Shown here: piece after piece, positions 25,877 to 35,724 of the stretch
Position numbering within the stretch: the stretch's first letter is position 1
How the letters are laid out: each line of letters starts with the position of its first letter
Assembly (NCBI RefSeq): GCF_022206305.1
Contig: NZ_JAKOIW010000001.1
Coordinates: 186,001-250,000 of the forward strand
Origin: Gordonia sp. 'Campus'
GTDB lineage: Bacteria; Actinomycetota; Actinomycetes; Mycobacteriales; Mycobacteriaceae
Direction of reading: 5' to 3'
DNA: 64,000 nucleotides
The notes under the pieces: generated by a model
Told to the model about the DNA's origin: nothing
Databases searched by the model: none
The model's input: only the letters and a program-made list of their open reading frames with translations
Made by a program: the position numbers and the translations under genes

Positions 25877-27490
25877 ATGACCGATACTCAACGCAACGAC
25901 GGCACCGACGTGCCGCCTCCACGTGCGGTCGAAGTGGTGGCCGATCTCCACCGCATCCTCGACGAACTGCAGTCCGTGGACCTGTCGCCGTGTACCGATG
26001 CCGAGTTGGCGGATGTGGCAGCCGATACCGAACGTGCCATCGCACGGTTGACCGTTGCCGGCGACCGGCAGATCGACCAGGTCGAAGCCCGCGACCTCCC
26101 CCGCAAGACCGGCTGCCGAACCCTCATGCAGTTCATGACCCATCGGCTACGCGTCTCCAATCCGATGCGACGCCGCAAGCACATGGACGCCACCGCCCAC
26201 CGCACCAGCCTCGGCGGCGAAATCCTTGAACCCGAACACCCCCGTCTCGCCGAGGCATTCGCGCAAGGAACCGTCGGCACCGCCCACGTCCAGGCCACCC
26301 TCGACGTCCTCGACCGCATCCCACCGGCCGTCGACCACGACGTGAAAGTCGCCGCCGAACGACAAATGGCCGAGATCGCCACCGACCACACCCCCGCCGA
26401 CATCACCCAACTCGGCGCGCGGCTCCTCGCCCACCTCGACCCCGACGGCACCCTGACCGACGACTCCGACCGCAAACGGCGCCGCAACCTGTGGGTCAAC
26501 CGCCAACGCGCCGACGGCACCGCCAAGATGACAGCCACCCTCACCCCCGAACTGACCGCCCGCGTGACCATGTTGCTCACCGTCTGGGCCAAACCTGGCA
26601 TGAACAACCCCAACGACCCAGACTCGCCCACCGGGTCAGTCGACGACGCCGACCCCGACACCCTGGCCGCAGCAGCCGACCGCGACGACCGCACGCCCGC
26701 CCAGATCAACCACGACGCCCTCAACGCCCTCCTGAAAGCGGTGCTCGAAGACGGACTGCTCGGCAAGTCGCACCGCGGCCTGCCCGTGCAACTCATCATC
26801 AAAGCCGACCTCGGTGACCTCATCCGCGAAGCCGGGCTCGCCACCACCGCCACCGGAACCCTGCTACCCATCCCCAACCTCATCGCCCTCGCCGGCGAGA
26901 TCCAACCCTGGTTGGCGATCTTCAAAGATCACACCACCGTTCCGCTGCACTTCGGGCGTGGCAAACGCCTCGCCACCCGCGGGCAACGCCTCGCCTCATT
27001 CGCCCGCCCCGACGGGGAAGTCTGTTCCGCGCCTGGCTGCGACCAGCCCGCCACCCACGTCGAACTCCACCACGCCCAGAAAGATTGGGCTAAAGGCGGT
27101 CTCACCGACATCGACGACCTCGCCCCGGCCTGTCCGCGGCACAACCGGATGGTCGGCGACCAGCCCGGCCAGTACACCACCCGCATCGAACGGTCCGGAC
27201 CCGACGAAGGCCGCTGCGTCTGGCGACTCAACACCGAACCGGGAGCGCCACCCAACCCCGAACACATCAACCGCCGACCCGACATACCCCGACGGTTCGC
27301 AGAACATCTGAACACAGTGCGCGACGAGATCCACGGACCACCACCACCGTCCGGCCATGACGCACGCCCAGATGACCTGCGCTTGAACATCAGCCACGTC
27401 ATCGACGTCCGACCACCGCGACCTGGACAACCCCCACCCCGACCCTCCCTCGTCGAAGCACAGCTCACGGAGCTACTCGCCACCCTCTGA
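25877..27490 (+). CDS. DUF222/HNH endonuclease-like protein (13E12 repeat family)
   Basis: A 537-residue protein. The N-terminal and central part is DUF222 (DLHRILDELQSVDLSPCTDAEL through VDHDVKVAAERQMAEIA). The C-terminal HNH motif is CSAPGC, VELHHAQKDWAKGG, then DDLAPACPRHNRMV, with zinc-binding cysteines and HH in place, so it may be active. A proline-rich tail follows. ATG 25877 has GGGGGAGGTG upstream. This family occurs in many dispersed copies in mycolic-acid actinomycetes and is associated with mobile or repetitive DNA; its role is not established. A second, truncated member lies at 63066. Confidence 0.9.
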   Translation: MTDTQRNDGTDVPPPRAVEVVADLHRILDELQSVDLSPCTDAELADVAADTERAIARLTVAGDRQIDQVEARDLPRKTGCRTLMQFMTHRLRVSNPMRRRKHMDATAHRTSLGGEILEPEHPRLAEAFAQGTVGTAHVQATLDVLDRIPPAVDHDVKVAAERQMAEIATDHTPADITQLGARLLAHLDPDGTLTDDSDRKRRRNLWVNRQRADGTAKMTATLTPELTARVTMLLTVWAKPGMNNPNDPDSPTGSVDDADPDTLAAAADRDDRTPAQINHDALNALLKAVLEDGLLGKSHRGLPVQLIIKADLGDLIREAGLATTATGTLLPIPNLIALAGEIQPWLAIFKDHTTVPLHFGRGKRLATRGQRLASFARPDGEVCSAPGCDQPATHVELHHAQKDWAKGGLTDIDDLAPACPRHNRMVGDQPGQYTTRIERSGPDEGRCVWRLNTEPGAPPNPEHINRRPDIPRRFAEHLNTVRDEIHGPPPPSGHDARPDDLRLNISHVIDVRPPRPGQPPPRPSLVEAQLTELLATL

Positions 27491-27506
27491 ACCATGCACA
27501 ACGACA

Positions 27507-27536
27507 AAGGGACCCATCCCGAAGGATGGGTCCCTT
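27507..27536. terminator. Hairpin terminator between convergent genes
   Basis: A perfect 13-bp stem (AAGGGACCCATCC with GGATGGGTCCCTT) closed by CGAA. It lies between the convergent DUF222 and clpB genes, and the arms end in AA/TT, so it could stop transcription from both sides. The T-tract is weak (TTGTCTTG). Confidence 0.85.
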
Positions 27537-27582
27537 GTCTTGCCATGAACTCTGTCTTGCGATGAACTGTGTCGAGCTGAGA

Positions 27583-30135
27583 TCAGCCGAGCACCAACGA
27601 CTCTCCGTCGGCACTGACGTTGACCGGCACCACGTCACCGTCGCGGATGTCTCCGGCGAGCAGTTGCTTGGCGAGCTGGTCACCGATGGCCTGCTGCACC
27701 AACCGGCGCAGCGGGCGCGCACCGTACAGCGGGTCGAATCCGCGTGCGCCCAGCCATTCCTTGGCCTTGAGGGACACCTCGAGGTCGAGGCGACGCTGTG
27801 CAAGGCGCTTCTTGAGCTGGCCGAGCTGGATGTCGACGATCGACACCAGTTCCTCCGGGCTCAGGGCATCGAAGATCACCACATCGTCGAGACGGTTGAT
27901 GAACTCCGGCTTGAACGCCGACCGCACCGCCATCATGACCTGGTCCTTGTCGCCACCCGCACCGAGGTTCGAGGTGAGGATCAGGATGGTGTTGCGGAAG
28001 TCCACCGTCCGGCCCTGGCCGTCGGTCAGGCGACCTTCGTCCAGCACCTGCAGCAGCACGTCGAATACGTCCGGGTGGGCCTTCTCGATCTCGTCGAACA
28101 GGACCACCGTGTACGGACGACGCCGCACTGCCTCGGTCAGCTGTCCGCCGGCCTCGTACCCGACGTAACCGGGCGGGGCACCGACGAGCCGTGCGACGCT
28201 GTGCTTCTCGCCGTACTCGCTCATGTCGATGCGGACCATCGCCCGCTCGTCGTCGAACAAGAACTCGGCGAGCGCTTTGGCGAGCTCGGTCTTGCCGACA
28301 CCGGTGGGGCCGAGGAACATGAACGAGCCGAGCGGCCGGTTCGGGTCGGCGACGCCGGCGCGTGCACGGCGCACCGCGTCGGACACCGCCTGCACCGCGT
28401 CCTTCTGGCCGATGACCCGGTGTCCCAGTTCGTCTTCCATGCGCAGCAGCTTGGCGGTCTCACCCTCGAGCATCCGTCCGGCCGGGATTCCGGTCCACGC
28501 CGACACGACCTGGGCCACGTCGTCGGGTCCGACCTCCTCCTGCAGCATCACGTCCTGAGACGGATCGGTGCCGGTCTTCTCGATCGCGGCCTCGAGTTCC
28601 TTCTCCAGTCCGGGGATCTTGCCGTACCGCAGCTCGGCAGCACGTCCGAGGTCACCGTCACGCTCGGCCCGATCTGCCTCGCCGCGAAGCCGTTCCAGCT
28701 CCTCCTTGAGGTCACGGACCGCGTCGATGGCGGTCTTCTCCGACTGCCACCGGGCGGAGAGCTCGTTGAGCTTCTCCTTCTGGTCGGCCAGCTCGGCGCG
28801 CAGCTTCTCGAGCCGCTCCTTCGACGCCGCGTCGGTCTCCTTCTCCAGGGCGACCTCTTCGACCTCGAGCCGGCGGACGATCCGCTCGACCTCGTCGATC
28901 TCGACGGGGCGCGAGTCGATCTCCATCCGCAACCGCGACGCCGCCTCGTCGACGAGGTCGATGGCCTTGTCGGGCAGGAAGCGCGAGGTGATGTAGCGGT
29001 CGGAAAGCGTTGCGGCAGCCACCAGAGCGGAGTCGGTGATGCGCACGCCGTGGTGCACCTCGTATCGGTCCTTGAGGCCGCGGAGGATGCCGATGGCGTC
29101 TTCGACCGACGGCTCGCCGACGTACACCTGCTGGAAACGACGCTCGAGAGCGGCGTCCTTCTCGATGTACTTGCGATACTCCTCGAGGGTCGTGGCACCG
29201 ACCAGCCGCAGCTCACCACGGGCGAGCATCGGCTTGATCATGTTGCCCGCGTCCATCGCGGAATCGCCTGTCGCACCGGCACCCACGATCGTGTGCAACT
29301 CGTCGATGAAGGTGATGACCTGTCCGGCCGACTCCTTGATCTCGTCGAGCACGGCCTTGAGGCGTTCCTCGAACTCGCCGCGGTACTTGGCACCGGCGAC
29401 CATCGACCCCATGTCGAGGGAGACGACGGTCTTGCCGCGCAGCGACTCCGGCACATCGCCGGCGACGATGCGCTGGGCGAGGCCCTCGACGATCGCGGTC
29501 TTGCCGACGCCGGGCTCACCGATGAGGACCGGGTTGTTCTTGGTCCGTCGGCTGAGCACCTGCACGACGCGACGAATCTCGGTGTCGCGGCCGATGACCG
29601 GGTCGAGCTTGCCCTCGCGGGCGGCCGCGGTCAGGTCGGTCGAGTACTTCTCGAGAGCCTGGTAGGTCGATTCGGGATCCTCGGAAGTGACCCGCGCGCT
29701 GCCGCGCACGGCGACGAACGCCTCGCGCAGGGCCTGCGGCGTCGCACCGAGGTTGTGCAGCAATTTGGCGACATCGGAGTCGCCGGTAGCCAGACCGACG
29801 ACGACGTGCTCGGTAGAGACGTACTCGTCGTCGAGTTCACCGGCCAGCTGCTGGGCGGCGGTGACGGCCGCGATCGATTCGCGGGATAGTTGAGGCGTCG
29901 AGCTGGCGCCGGACACCGTCGGCATGCGATCGACCAATCCCTGGGCCTGCGCACGAACGCTCGACGGGTCCACGCCCACTGCCTTCAGCAGTGGCGACGC
30001 GATGCCGTCGGACTGATCGAGCAACGCCACCAGGATGTGGGCCGGTCGCACGTCGGGGTTTCCAGCACTGGCCGCCGCCTGCACAGCAGAACTCAATGCT
30101 TGCTGCGTCTTGGTGGTCGGGTTGAAGCTGTCCAC
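27583..30135 (-). CDS. clpB: ATP-dependent disaggregase ClpB
   Basis: An 850-residue Hsp100 chaperone that, with DnaK, extracts polypeptides from aggregates. Residues 1-150 are the repeat Clp N-domain; NBD1 has Walker [10 protein letters not shown]; a coiled-coil middle domain rich in Glu/Arg/Leu lies at about 410-530 ([21 protein letters not shown] onward), distinguishing ClpB from ClpA/C; NBD2 has [14 protein letters not shown] and the arginine-finger region. The length is standard. The start is GTG 30135 with AAAGG upstream. Regulation by HspR is suggested by the site at 30206-30226. Confidence 0.97.
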   Translation of the reverse strand: MDSFNPTTKTQQALSSAVQAAASAGNPDVRPAHILVALLDQSDGIASPLLKAVGVDPSSVRAQAQGLVDRMPTVSGASSTPQLSRESIAAVTAAQQLAGELDDEYVSTEHVVVGLATGDSDVAKLLHNLGATPQALREAFVAVRGSARVTSEDPESTYQALEKYSTDLTAAAREGKLDPVIGRDTEIRRVVQVLSRRTKNNPVLIGEPGVGKTAIVEGLAQRIVAGDVPESLRGKTVVSLDMGSMVAGAKYRGEFEERLKAVLDEIKESAGQVITFIDELHTIVGAGATGDSAMDAGNMIKPMLARGELRLVGATTLEEYRKYIEKDAALERRFQQVYVGEPSVEDAIGILRGLKDRYEVHHGVRITDSALVAAATLSDRYITSRFLPDKAIDLVDEAASRLRMEIDSRPVEIDEVERIVRRLEVEEVALEKETDAASKERLEKLRAELADQKEKLNELSARWQSEKTAIDAVRDLKEELERLRGEADRAERDGDLGRAAELRYGKIPGLEKELEAAIEKTGTDPSQDVMLQEEVGPDDVAQVVSAWTGIPAGRMLEGETAKLLRMEDELGHRVIGQKDAVQAVSDAVRRARAGVADPNRPLGSFMFLGPTGVGKTELAKALAEFLFDDERAMVRIDMSEYGEKHSVARLVGAPPGYVGYEAGGQLTEAVRRRPYTVVLFDEIEKAHPDVFDVLLQVLDEGRLTDGQGRTVDFRNTILILTSNLGAGGDKDQVMMAVRSAFKPEFINRLDDVVIFDALSPEELVSIVDIQLGQLKKRLAQRRLDLEVSLKAKEWLGARGFDPLYGARPLRRLVQQAIGDQLAKQLLAGDIRDGDVVPVNVSADGESLVLG

Positions 30136-30164
30136 TCGCGTGCACCTTTCTCTTTAGTCCAACA

Positions 30165-30226
30165 GGCTCAAGTATGAGCCATACGCGGTCTACAACGCCA
30201 ACAGAGTTGAGTCCATTCCGCTCATG
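30165..30226. promoter_or_regulatory. HAIR-like element and palindrome upstream of clpB
   Basis: GTTGAGT-N7-GCTCATG at 30206-30226 resembles the HspR-binding HAIR consensus CTTGAGT-N7-ACTCAAG, with the spacing exact and ten of fourteen positions matching. GGCTCA-AGTA-TGAGCC at 30165-30180 is a perfect palindrome containing the same CTCA/TGAG core. clpB of actinomycetes is a classical HspR target, so heat-shock repression here is likely. Confidence 0.6.
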
Positions 30227-30348
30227 TCTATCGAATATGTGATCTGCGCCACTTCTAAGCCCGTCGCCGAGGGACCTCGATCTTGGCACCGATGACCCGC
30301 GGCCGGCGGATGTCTGTACTTCGCCACTCCGGTGGGCACTATTGATGC

Positions 30349-31785
30349 ATGACCGCAGACAGCTCCGCACCGGAGAACGCGACACCGTCCGATTCTGACG
30401 CGGACTCAGCAGTGATCTTCGTACTCTTCGGGTCGACCGGCGACCTCGCCAAGCGGATGGTCCTGCCGTCGCTGTACGAACTCCACCGCCGCGACCTGCT
30501 CCCCCGCGGGTGGCAGCTCATCGGCAACGGGCGGGGCGACCGCACCGACGACGAGTTCCGGCAGCACGTCAAGGATGCGATCGAGGAGTTCGGTGCGGAC
30601 GGGTCGGGCTCGTCGGACGAGTGGAAGTCGTTCGCCGAGACCATCCGGTTCGCCGGCGGCGGGTTCACCGCGGACGACCCCGGCCGTCTGCTGGAGGTGA
30701 TCGACGCCGCCCGCGGCGCCGTCGGGGACACCGCTCAATTGGTCCACTACCTGGCCCTGCCGCCGACCACCTTCATCGACTACACGAAAGCCATTGCCGC
30801 GCATGGTCTCGCGAAGGGTTCGCGGGTCGTCTACGAGAAGCCGTTCGGGACGTCTCCCGACGGTTTCCGGGCCCTCGATGAAGCGGTGCACGAATCCCTC
30901 GACGAGAAGCAGATCTACCGGATCGACCACTTCCTGGGGAAGGAGAGCACGCAGAACCTGCACGTCCTGCGTTTCGCCAACGGACTGTTCGCCGGGGTGT
31001 GGAACCGCGAACACGTGGCCGAGGTCCAGATCGACGTCCCCGAAACCCTCGACATCGCCGACCGCGCCGCGTTCTACGACGCCACCGGGGCATTCCTGGA
31101 CATGATCGTCACGCACCTGTTCCAGGTGGCAGCCGAAGTCGCGATGGAACCTCCGGCGTCGCTCGGCGCCGACGACCTGCTCGACGCGCGGGAGTCGGTC
31201 ATCGCGGCCTTCCGTCCGCTCGACCCCGCCGAGGTGGTCTACGGCCAGTACGACGGTTACCGCGAGACCGAGGGCATCCCCGAGGACTCCACCACCGAGA
31301 CGTTCGCAGCCGTGCGCCTGTGGGTCGACACCGACCGCTGGCACGGCGTCCCGTTCCTGCTCCGGACCGGCAAGATGCTCGACCACAGCTCGCAACGACT
31401 CAGCCTCGTGTTCCGAGCCCCCACCGACGGTCCGCTGACCGACACCCCGAAGGACGGCACCGTGCTGACCTTCGACCTGGCCGGCGACGGCGCCATCGAT
31501 CTGGCCGTCACGGTCAAGGAACCGGGTTCGGGCACCGACCTCTCCGTCGCGCACATGACCGAGCAGCTCGACGAGGTGGCCGACGGCCTGTCGCCGTACG
31601 CGCGGCTCATCGTCGACGTGCTGCGCGGTGACCGGTCGCTGTTCACCCGGCCCGACGGCCTCGCCCACGTGTGGGAGGTGGCCGCGCCGGTGTTGGACAA
31701 TCCGCCTGCGCCGCAACCGTATGCGGCCGGATCGACCGGCCCCGCCGCCGCCGGCGACCTCTGCGGCGGGTCCGGCTGGATCTGA
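30349..31785 (+). CDS. zwf: Glucose-6-phosphate 1-dehydrogenase
   Basis: A 478-residue enzyme that oxidises glucose 6-phosphate to 6-phosphogluconolactone with NADP+ or, in some actinobacteria, F420 alternatives not expected for this fold. FGSTGDLAKR (residues 27-36) is the dinucleotide-binding loop, EKPFG (163-167) is conserved, and RIDHFLGKE (191-199) is the substrate-binding/catalytic motif with Phe in place of the usual Tyr. The gene is monocistronic here, not in the usual tal-zwf-opcA pentose-phosphate operon, so it may be a second copy. It converges with the GH15 gene with a 24-bp gap. Confidence 0.93.
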   Translation: MTADSSAPENATPSDSDADSAVIFVLFGSTGDLAKRMVLPSLYELHRRDLLPRGWQLIGNGRGDRTDDEFRQHVKDAIEEFGADGSGSSDEWKSFAETIRFAGGGFTADDPGRLLEVIDAARGAVGDTAQLVHYLALPPTTFIDYTKAIAAHGLAKGSRVVYEKPFGTSPDGFRALDEAVHESLDEKQIYRIDHFLGKESTQNLHVLRFANGLFAGVWNREHVAEVQIDVPETLDIADRAAFYDATGAFLDMIVTHLFQVAAEVAMEPPASLGADDLLDARESVIAAFRPLDPAEVVYGQYDGYRETEGIPEDSTTETFAAVRLWVDTDRWHGVPFLLRTGKMLDHSSQRLSLVFRAPTDGPLTDTPKDGTVLTFDLAGDGAIDLAVTVKEPGSGTDLSVAHMTEQLDEVADGLSPYARLIVDVLRGDRSLFTRPDGLAHVWEVAAPVLDNPPAPQPYAAGSTGPAAAGDLCGGSGWI

Positions 31786-31809
31786 CGCAGCCCTGGGATG
31801 ATCCGGTAA

Positions 31810-33705
31810 CTACTCCCCCAGGCGCCGATCGAGATTGATGGCCGCGCTGATCAGGGCGAGATGCGTGAACGCCTGCGGCATGTTGCCGAGTTGCTCGCCG
31901 GTGAGACCGACCTGCTCGGCGTAGAGGCCGAGATGATTGGCGTGGGTGAACATCTTCTCCAGAGCGAGACGCGCGTCGCCCAGGCGACCGGTCCGGGTGA
32001 GCGCCTCGACGTACCAGAACGAGCACAGCGAGAACGTCCCCTCGGCTCCATCGAGGCCGTCGTGTCCGCCGTCGGTGTCGTACCGGAACACCAGGGAGTC
32101 ACTCACGAGTTCTTCCTCGATCCGCTCGAGGGTGCGGACGAAGCGCTCATCGGTGGGCGACAACAACTTCACGGCCGGGATCAACAACAGCGCCGCGTCC
32201 AGACGGTCGGAGTCGAGGGTCTGGACGAACGCCCCCACGTCGTCGTTCCAGCCCCGCTCCATGATCTGCACGAAGATGTCGTCGCGGGCTTTCATCCAAC
32301 CGGCGACGTCACCGGGTAGTCCGCGCTGCCGGCTCATCCGGATCATCCGCTCGAGGGCCACCCACGACATCACGCGCGAGTAGACGTAGTCCTGCGGCTT
32401 GCTGCGCACCTCCCAGATGCTCTGGTCCGGGCGATCCCAGTTGTCGGCGAGCCACCCGGCCACCGTGCACAGATGCGTCCACGACCCGTAGGAGATCCCG
32501 GGGCCGTACTTGTTGTACAGGTACACCGAGTCGATGAGCTCGCCGTAGATGTCGAGTTGAAGTTGGTCGGCGGCGGCGTTGCCGATCAGCACCGGCGAGG
32601 TCTGCCGGTACCCCTCCCAATGGTCGAGCTCGGTCTCGGCCGGCGGCAATTCCCCGTCCAGGGTGTACATCAACCGCAGCGGCCCCAGATCTCCCGGCTC
32701 GTCGGCACCGTCGTCGAACCGGCAGGTCAGCCAGTCCATGAACGCACCGGCTTCGTCGGTGAAACCCAATCGAAGCAGGGCGTACAGCGTGAACGCCGCA
32801 TCGCGGATCCACACGTAGCGGTAGTCCCAGTTCCGTTCGCCACCGATCTCCTCGGGAAGCGCGGCGGTGACCGCGGACACCACCGCCCCGGAAGGTTCGT
32901 GCGTCAGCAGTTTGAGTGTGAGAGCGGACCGATGCACCATCTCCCGCCACCGGCCGGTGTACGACGACCTCGACACCCAGTCCTGCCAGAAGGCGACCGT
33001 CGCGGCGACAACGGCGGGCGAACTGTCGTGGTCGAGCAGCTCGTCTTCGATGGGATCCGGCGCGAGGACGAACGTGACGCACTCGCCGGTTTCGACGGTG
33101 AAATCGGCCTGCGCGTCCCGGTCGTCCATCGTGTCGAGATCGACCGTGGAGACGAGATGCAGCACCAGGCCGTCGGTCTCGAAGCGAACCCGACGCCCGT
33201 CCTCGACGACCAGCTTGTGTGCCTCACGGCCGTAGTCGAACCGCGGCGCGATCGTCACGCGGAACCGGACGGAACCCCGGACACACGAGATCCGTCGGAT
33301 GATCCGGGTCCGGTGGTCGGGGTCGTGCGGTCTCGCGATCGGCATCAGGTCCTGCACCTCGGCGACGCCGTCCTCGCTCAGGTAGCGGGTGACGAGCACG
33401 TTGGAGTCGGGCAGATAGAACTGACGCGTGGTGACGTCGCCGTCCACCGGTTCCACCGTCCAGGCGCCGCCTCGTCGGGCATCGAGCAACGAGCCGAAGA
33501 CGCTCGGTGAGTCGAACCGCGGACAGCAGAACCAGTCGATCCGCCCATCCACTCCCACGACGGCCGCGGTCCGCAGATCACCGATGACACCGTGGTCGGC
33601 GATCGGCAGGTAGTCGCCCGCTGAGTCGGCGGTCGTCGCGCCGTCGCATCGGGAAGTCGGAGTCGATTCCTCGCCGGATTCGGTCGGGGTGCTCATGGCG
33701 GCCAT
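31810..33705 (-). CDS. GH15 glucoamylase/trehalase-like enzyme
   Basis: A 631-residue cytoplasmic protein. The N-terminal beta-sandwich (YLPIADHGVIGDLRTAAVVGVDGRIDWFCCPRFDSPSVF) and the (alpha/alpha)6 barrel are those of GH15 proteins such as the mycobacterial phosphate-dependent trehalase. ERNWDYRYVWIRDAAFTLYAL is the substrate-binding segment, and SIWEVRSKPQDYVYSRVMSWVALERM carries the likely general acid Glu. ATG 33705 is chosen because GGGAGGAGG precedes it; the frame runs further upstream without a ribosome site. Trehalose or maltooligosaccharide hydrolysis is likely; the two cannot be separated from sequence alone. Confidence 0.88.
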   Translation of the reverse strand: MAAMSTPTESGEESTPTSRCDGATTADSAGDYLPIADHGVIGDLRTAAVVGVDGRIDWFCCPRFDSPSVFGSLLDARRGGAWTVEPVDGDVTTRQFYLPDSNVLVTRYLSEDGVAEVQDLMPIARPHDPDHRTRIIRRISCVRGSVRFRVTIAPRFDYGREAHKLVVEDGRRVRFETDGLVLHLVSTVDLDTMDDRDAQADFTVETGECVTFVLAPDPIEDELLDHDSSPAVVAATVAFWQDWVSRSSYTGRWREMVHRSALTLKLLTHEPSGAVVSAVTAALPEEIGGERNWDYRYVWIRDAAFTLYALLRLGFTDEAGAFMDWLTCRFDDGADEPGDLGPLRLMYTLDGELPPAETELDHWEGYRQTSPVLIGNAAADQLQLDIYGELIDSVYLYNKYGPGISYGSWTHLCTVAGWLADNWDRPDQSIWEVRSKPQDYVYSRVMSWVALERMIRMSRQRGLPGDVAGWMKARDDIFVQIMERGWNDDVGAFVQTLDSDRLDAALLLIPAVKLLSPTDERFVRTLERIEEELVSDSLVFRYDTDGGHDGLDGAEGTFSLCSFWYVEALTRTGRLGDARLALEKMFTHANHLGLYAEQVGLTGEQLGNMPQAFTHLALISAAINLDRRLGE

Positions 33706-33829
33706 TCGTCGCCTGCCTCCTCCCGGATGGGCGGGGCACATTCGATCGTGTTCGCGATTCCGGCCAACTGGAACACCCCGATATCGGACACTCGGATCCA
33801 GAATCACCCTCAACCGAAGGATGCACCCG

Positions 33830-35104
33830 GTGACGACAAGCAAGGTGAGCACGAGCACGGCAGACGACGCCGCCACCATCTTCGCCGACGCGACGGCCTA
33901 CGCCGACGAGCCGCGCCTGCACGCGGCGATGGCTCATCTCCGCCGGCACAACCCGGTGGCACGCGTCGACCACGGGCCCTACCGCCCGTTCTACGCCATC
34001 ACCAAACACGCCGACGTTCTGGACATCGAACGGGACAACAAGCTCTGGCTGAGCGCACCGCGGCCGGTGCTCACGACCGCCGCGGCCGACGACGTGGCCA
34101 AGGCACAACTGGATTCGGGTGCCGGACTGCGCACGCTGATCCACATGGACGATCCCCACCACCGCAAGGTGCGGGCCATCGGTGCCGACTGGTTCCGTCC
34201 GAAGGCCCTGCGCAACCTCCAGACCCGCGTCGACGAGCTCGCCAAGAGTTACGTCGACAAGATGGTGGAGATCGGCCCGGAATGCGACTTCGTCGAGGAC
34301 ATCGCGGTCCATTTCCCGCTCTCGGTGATCCTGTCACTGCTCGGCCTCCCCGAGGCCGACTACTCCCGGATGCACAAGCTCACCCAGGAGATGTTCGGCG
34401 CGGATGACGCCGAATACCGGCGTGGCACAACGCTCGAAGAGCGGATGGCGACGCTGCTGGACTTCTTCGACTACTTCAGCAAACTGACGGCATCCCGCCG
34501 CGAGAATCCGACCGACGATCTGGCCTCGGCGATCGCCAACGGCACCGTCGACGGTGAACCCCTCTCCGACGTCGACACCGCGTCGTACTACGTCATCGTG
34601 GCCAGCGCGGGTCACGACACCACCAAGGACGCCATCTCCGGCGGGCTGCGCGCGCTGATCGAGAACCCCGGGGAGCTCGACCGGCTACGCCGCGAACCCG
34701 AACTCATCGGCACCGCCGTGGAGGAGATGATCCGCTGGACGACCCCGGTCAAGGAGTTCATGCGCACAGCCGCCGAGGACACGACCGTGCGCGGCGTGCC
34801 CATCGCGAAAGGCGAATCGGTCTATCTCGCATACACATCGGCGAATCGGGACGACGAGGTCTTCGACGATCCCTTCACGTTCGATGTTGGCCGGTTTCCG
34901 AACCAGCACCTGGCGTTCGGGTACGGCGTGCACTTCTGCCTCGGCGCGGCCTTGGCGCGTATGGAGATGAAGAGCCTGTTCACCGAATTGATCCCGCGCC
35001 TGGACTCGATCGAGCTGGCGGGCGACCCAGAGCTCGCCGCCACGGTCTTCGTCGGCGGACTCAAGCACCTACCGATCCGGTACTCACTGCGAGCCGGGAA
35101 GTGA
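33830..35104 (+). CDS. Cytochrome P450 monooxygenase
   Basis: A 424-residue soluble bacterial P450. The I-helix reads ASAGHDTTKD, the K-helix EEMIRW (ExxR), and the haem loop FGYGVHFCLGAALARME with Cys370 as ligand. The sequence resembles the mycobacterial groups that act on sterols or fatty acids, but I cannot assign the subfamily. GTG 33830 is chosen because GAAGGA lies about nine bases before it; ATG 33821 is too close to that site. It is divergent from the GH15 gene. GTGTTC/GAACAC arms 17 bp apart (33748-33776) lie in the promoter region. No ferredoxin is nearby. Confidence 0.93.
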   Translation: MTTSKVSTSTADDAATIFADATAYADEPRLHAAMAHLRRHNPVARVDHGPYRPFYAITKHADVLDIERDNKLWLSAPRPVLTTAAADDVAKAQLDSGAGLRTLIHMDDPHHRKVRAIGADWFRPKALRNLQTRVDELAKSYVDKMVEIGPECDFVEDIAVHFPLSVILSLLGLPEADYSRMHKLTQEMFGADDAEYRRGTTLEERMATLLDFFDYFSKLTASRRENPTDDLASAIANGTVDGEPLSDVDTASYYVIVASAGHDTTKDAISGGLRALIENPGELDRLRREPELIGTAVEEMIRWTTPVKEFMRTAAEDTTVRGVPIAKGESVYLAYTSANRDDEVFDDPFTFDVGRFPNQHLAFGYGVHFCLGAALARMEMKSLFTELIPRLDSIELAGDPELAATVFVGGLKHLPIRYSLRAGK

Positions 35105-35161
35105 CCGCTTCGAGACCCGAGATGACCGCTGGACGAGACCAGACGCTGCGACGATGAGCTG

Positions 35162-35713
35162 GTGGCCAGTCCGACCGACACCGATCGCACCGAGTCCGGC
35201 GCCGACGACGCCGCATGGAATCGTGCGCAGCGGGACGAGACGCAAACCCAACGGCTGGACCGCAACTGGAACTCACTCCTGCAGGAACTGCGCGTGGTGC
35301 AGACCGGCGTGCAGATACTCACCGGATTCCTCCTGACCCTGCCGTTCCACGACGGATTCGAGGAACTGGGCGGCGCACTCCGCGTCGTCTACCTCGTCAC
35401 CGTCTCGTGCGCGGTGGGGGCGGCGATTCTCCTGGCCGCACCGGTCGCCCTGCATCGGGCGCTGTTCCGGCAGCACCAGCTCGCGATGGTCGTCAACCAG
35501 GCTCACTACATGGCCTTCGCCGGCCTCGCGCTCCTCGGTCTCGCGCTGTCGGGGGCGGTCACCGTCGTGTTCGGTGCGACCGCCGGGCCGGTGGCGTCGG
35601 TGATCGCCGGCGTGTGCACACTTCTGGCGTTCTCCGTCGCCTGGCTGATCCTCCCGCTGTGGCTGCGGGCCGCGACCGAATCCCCGGAGGACGACGCGTC
35701 CCGGTCGCGTTGA
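35162..35713 (+). CDS. Small four-helix membrane protein (DUF6328-like)
   Basis: A 183-residue protein with an acidic/polar N-terminus, then RLDRNWNSLLQELRVVQTGVQILTGFLLTLPF and three further hydrophobic segments. ELRVVQTGVQILTGFLLTLPF is the conserved opening of a family of actinobacterial membrane proteins of unknown function (I recall it as DUF6328). GTG 35162 is the probable start. Its stop lies just before the metallo-hydrolase gene, and both follow the P450 gene on the same strand, so co-transcription is possible. No function is known. Confidence 0.8.
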   Translation: MASPTDTDRTESGADDAAWNRAQRDETQTQRLDRNWNSLLQELRVVQTGVQILTGFLLTLPFHDGFEELGGALRVVYLVTVSCAVGAAILLAAPVALHRALFRQHQLAMVVNQAHYMAFAGLALLGLALSGAVTVVFGATAGPVASVIAGVCTLLAFSVAWLILPLWLRAATESPEDDASRSR

Positions 35714-35724
35714 CAGCCGGCGAC

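Noticed and set aside
27526-29889. Long 787-codon frame antisense to clpB
   Set aside because: It is the complement of a highly conserved gene; frames of this kind are common in high-GC genomes.
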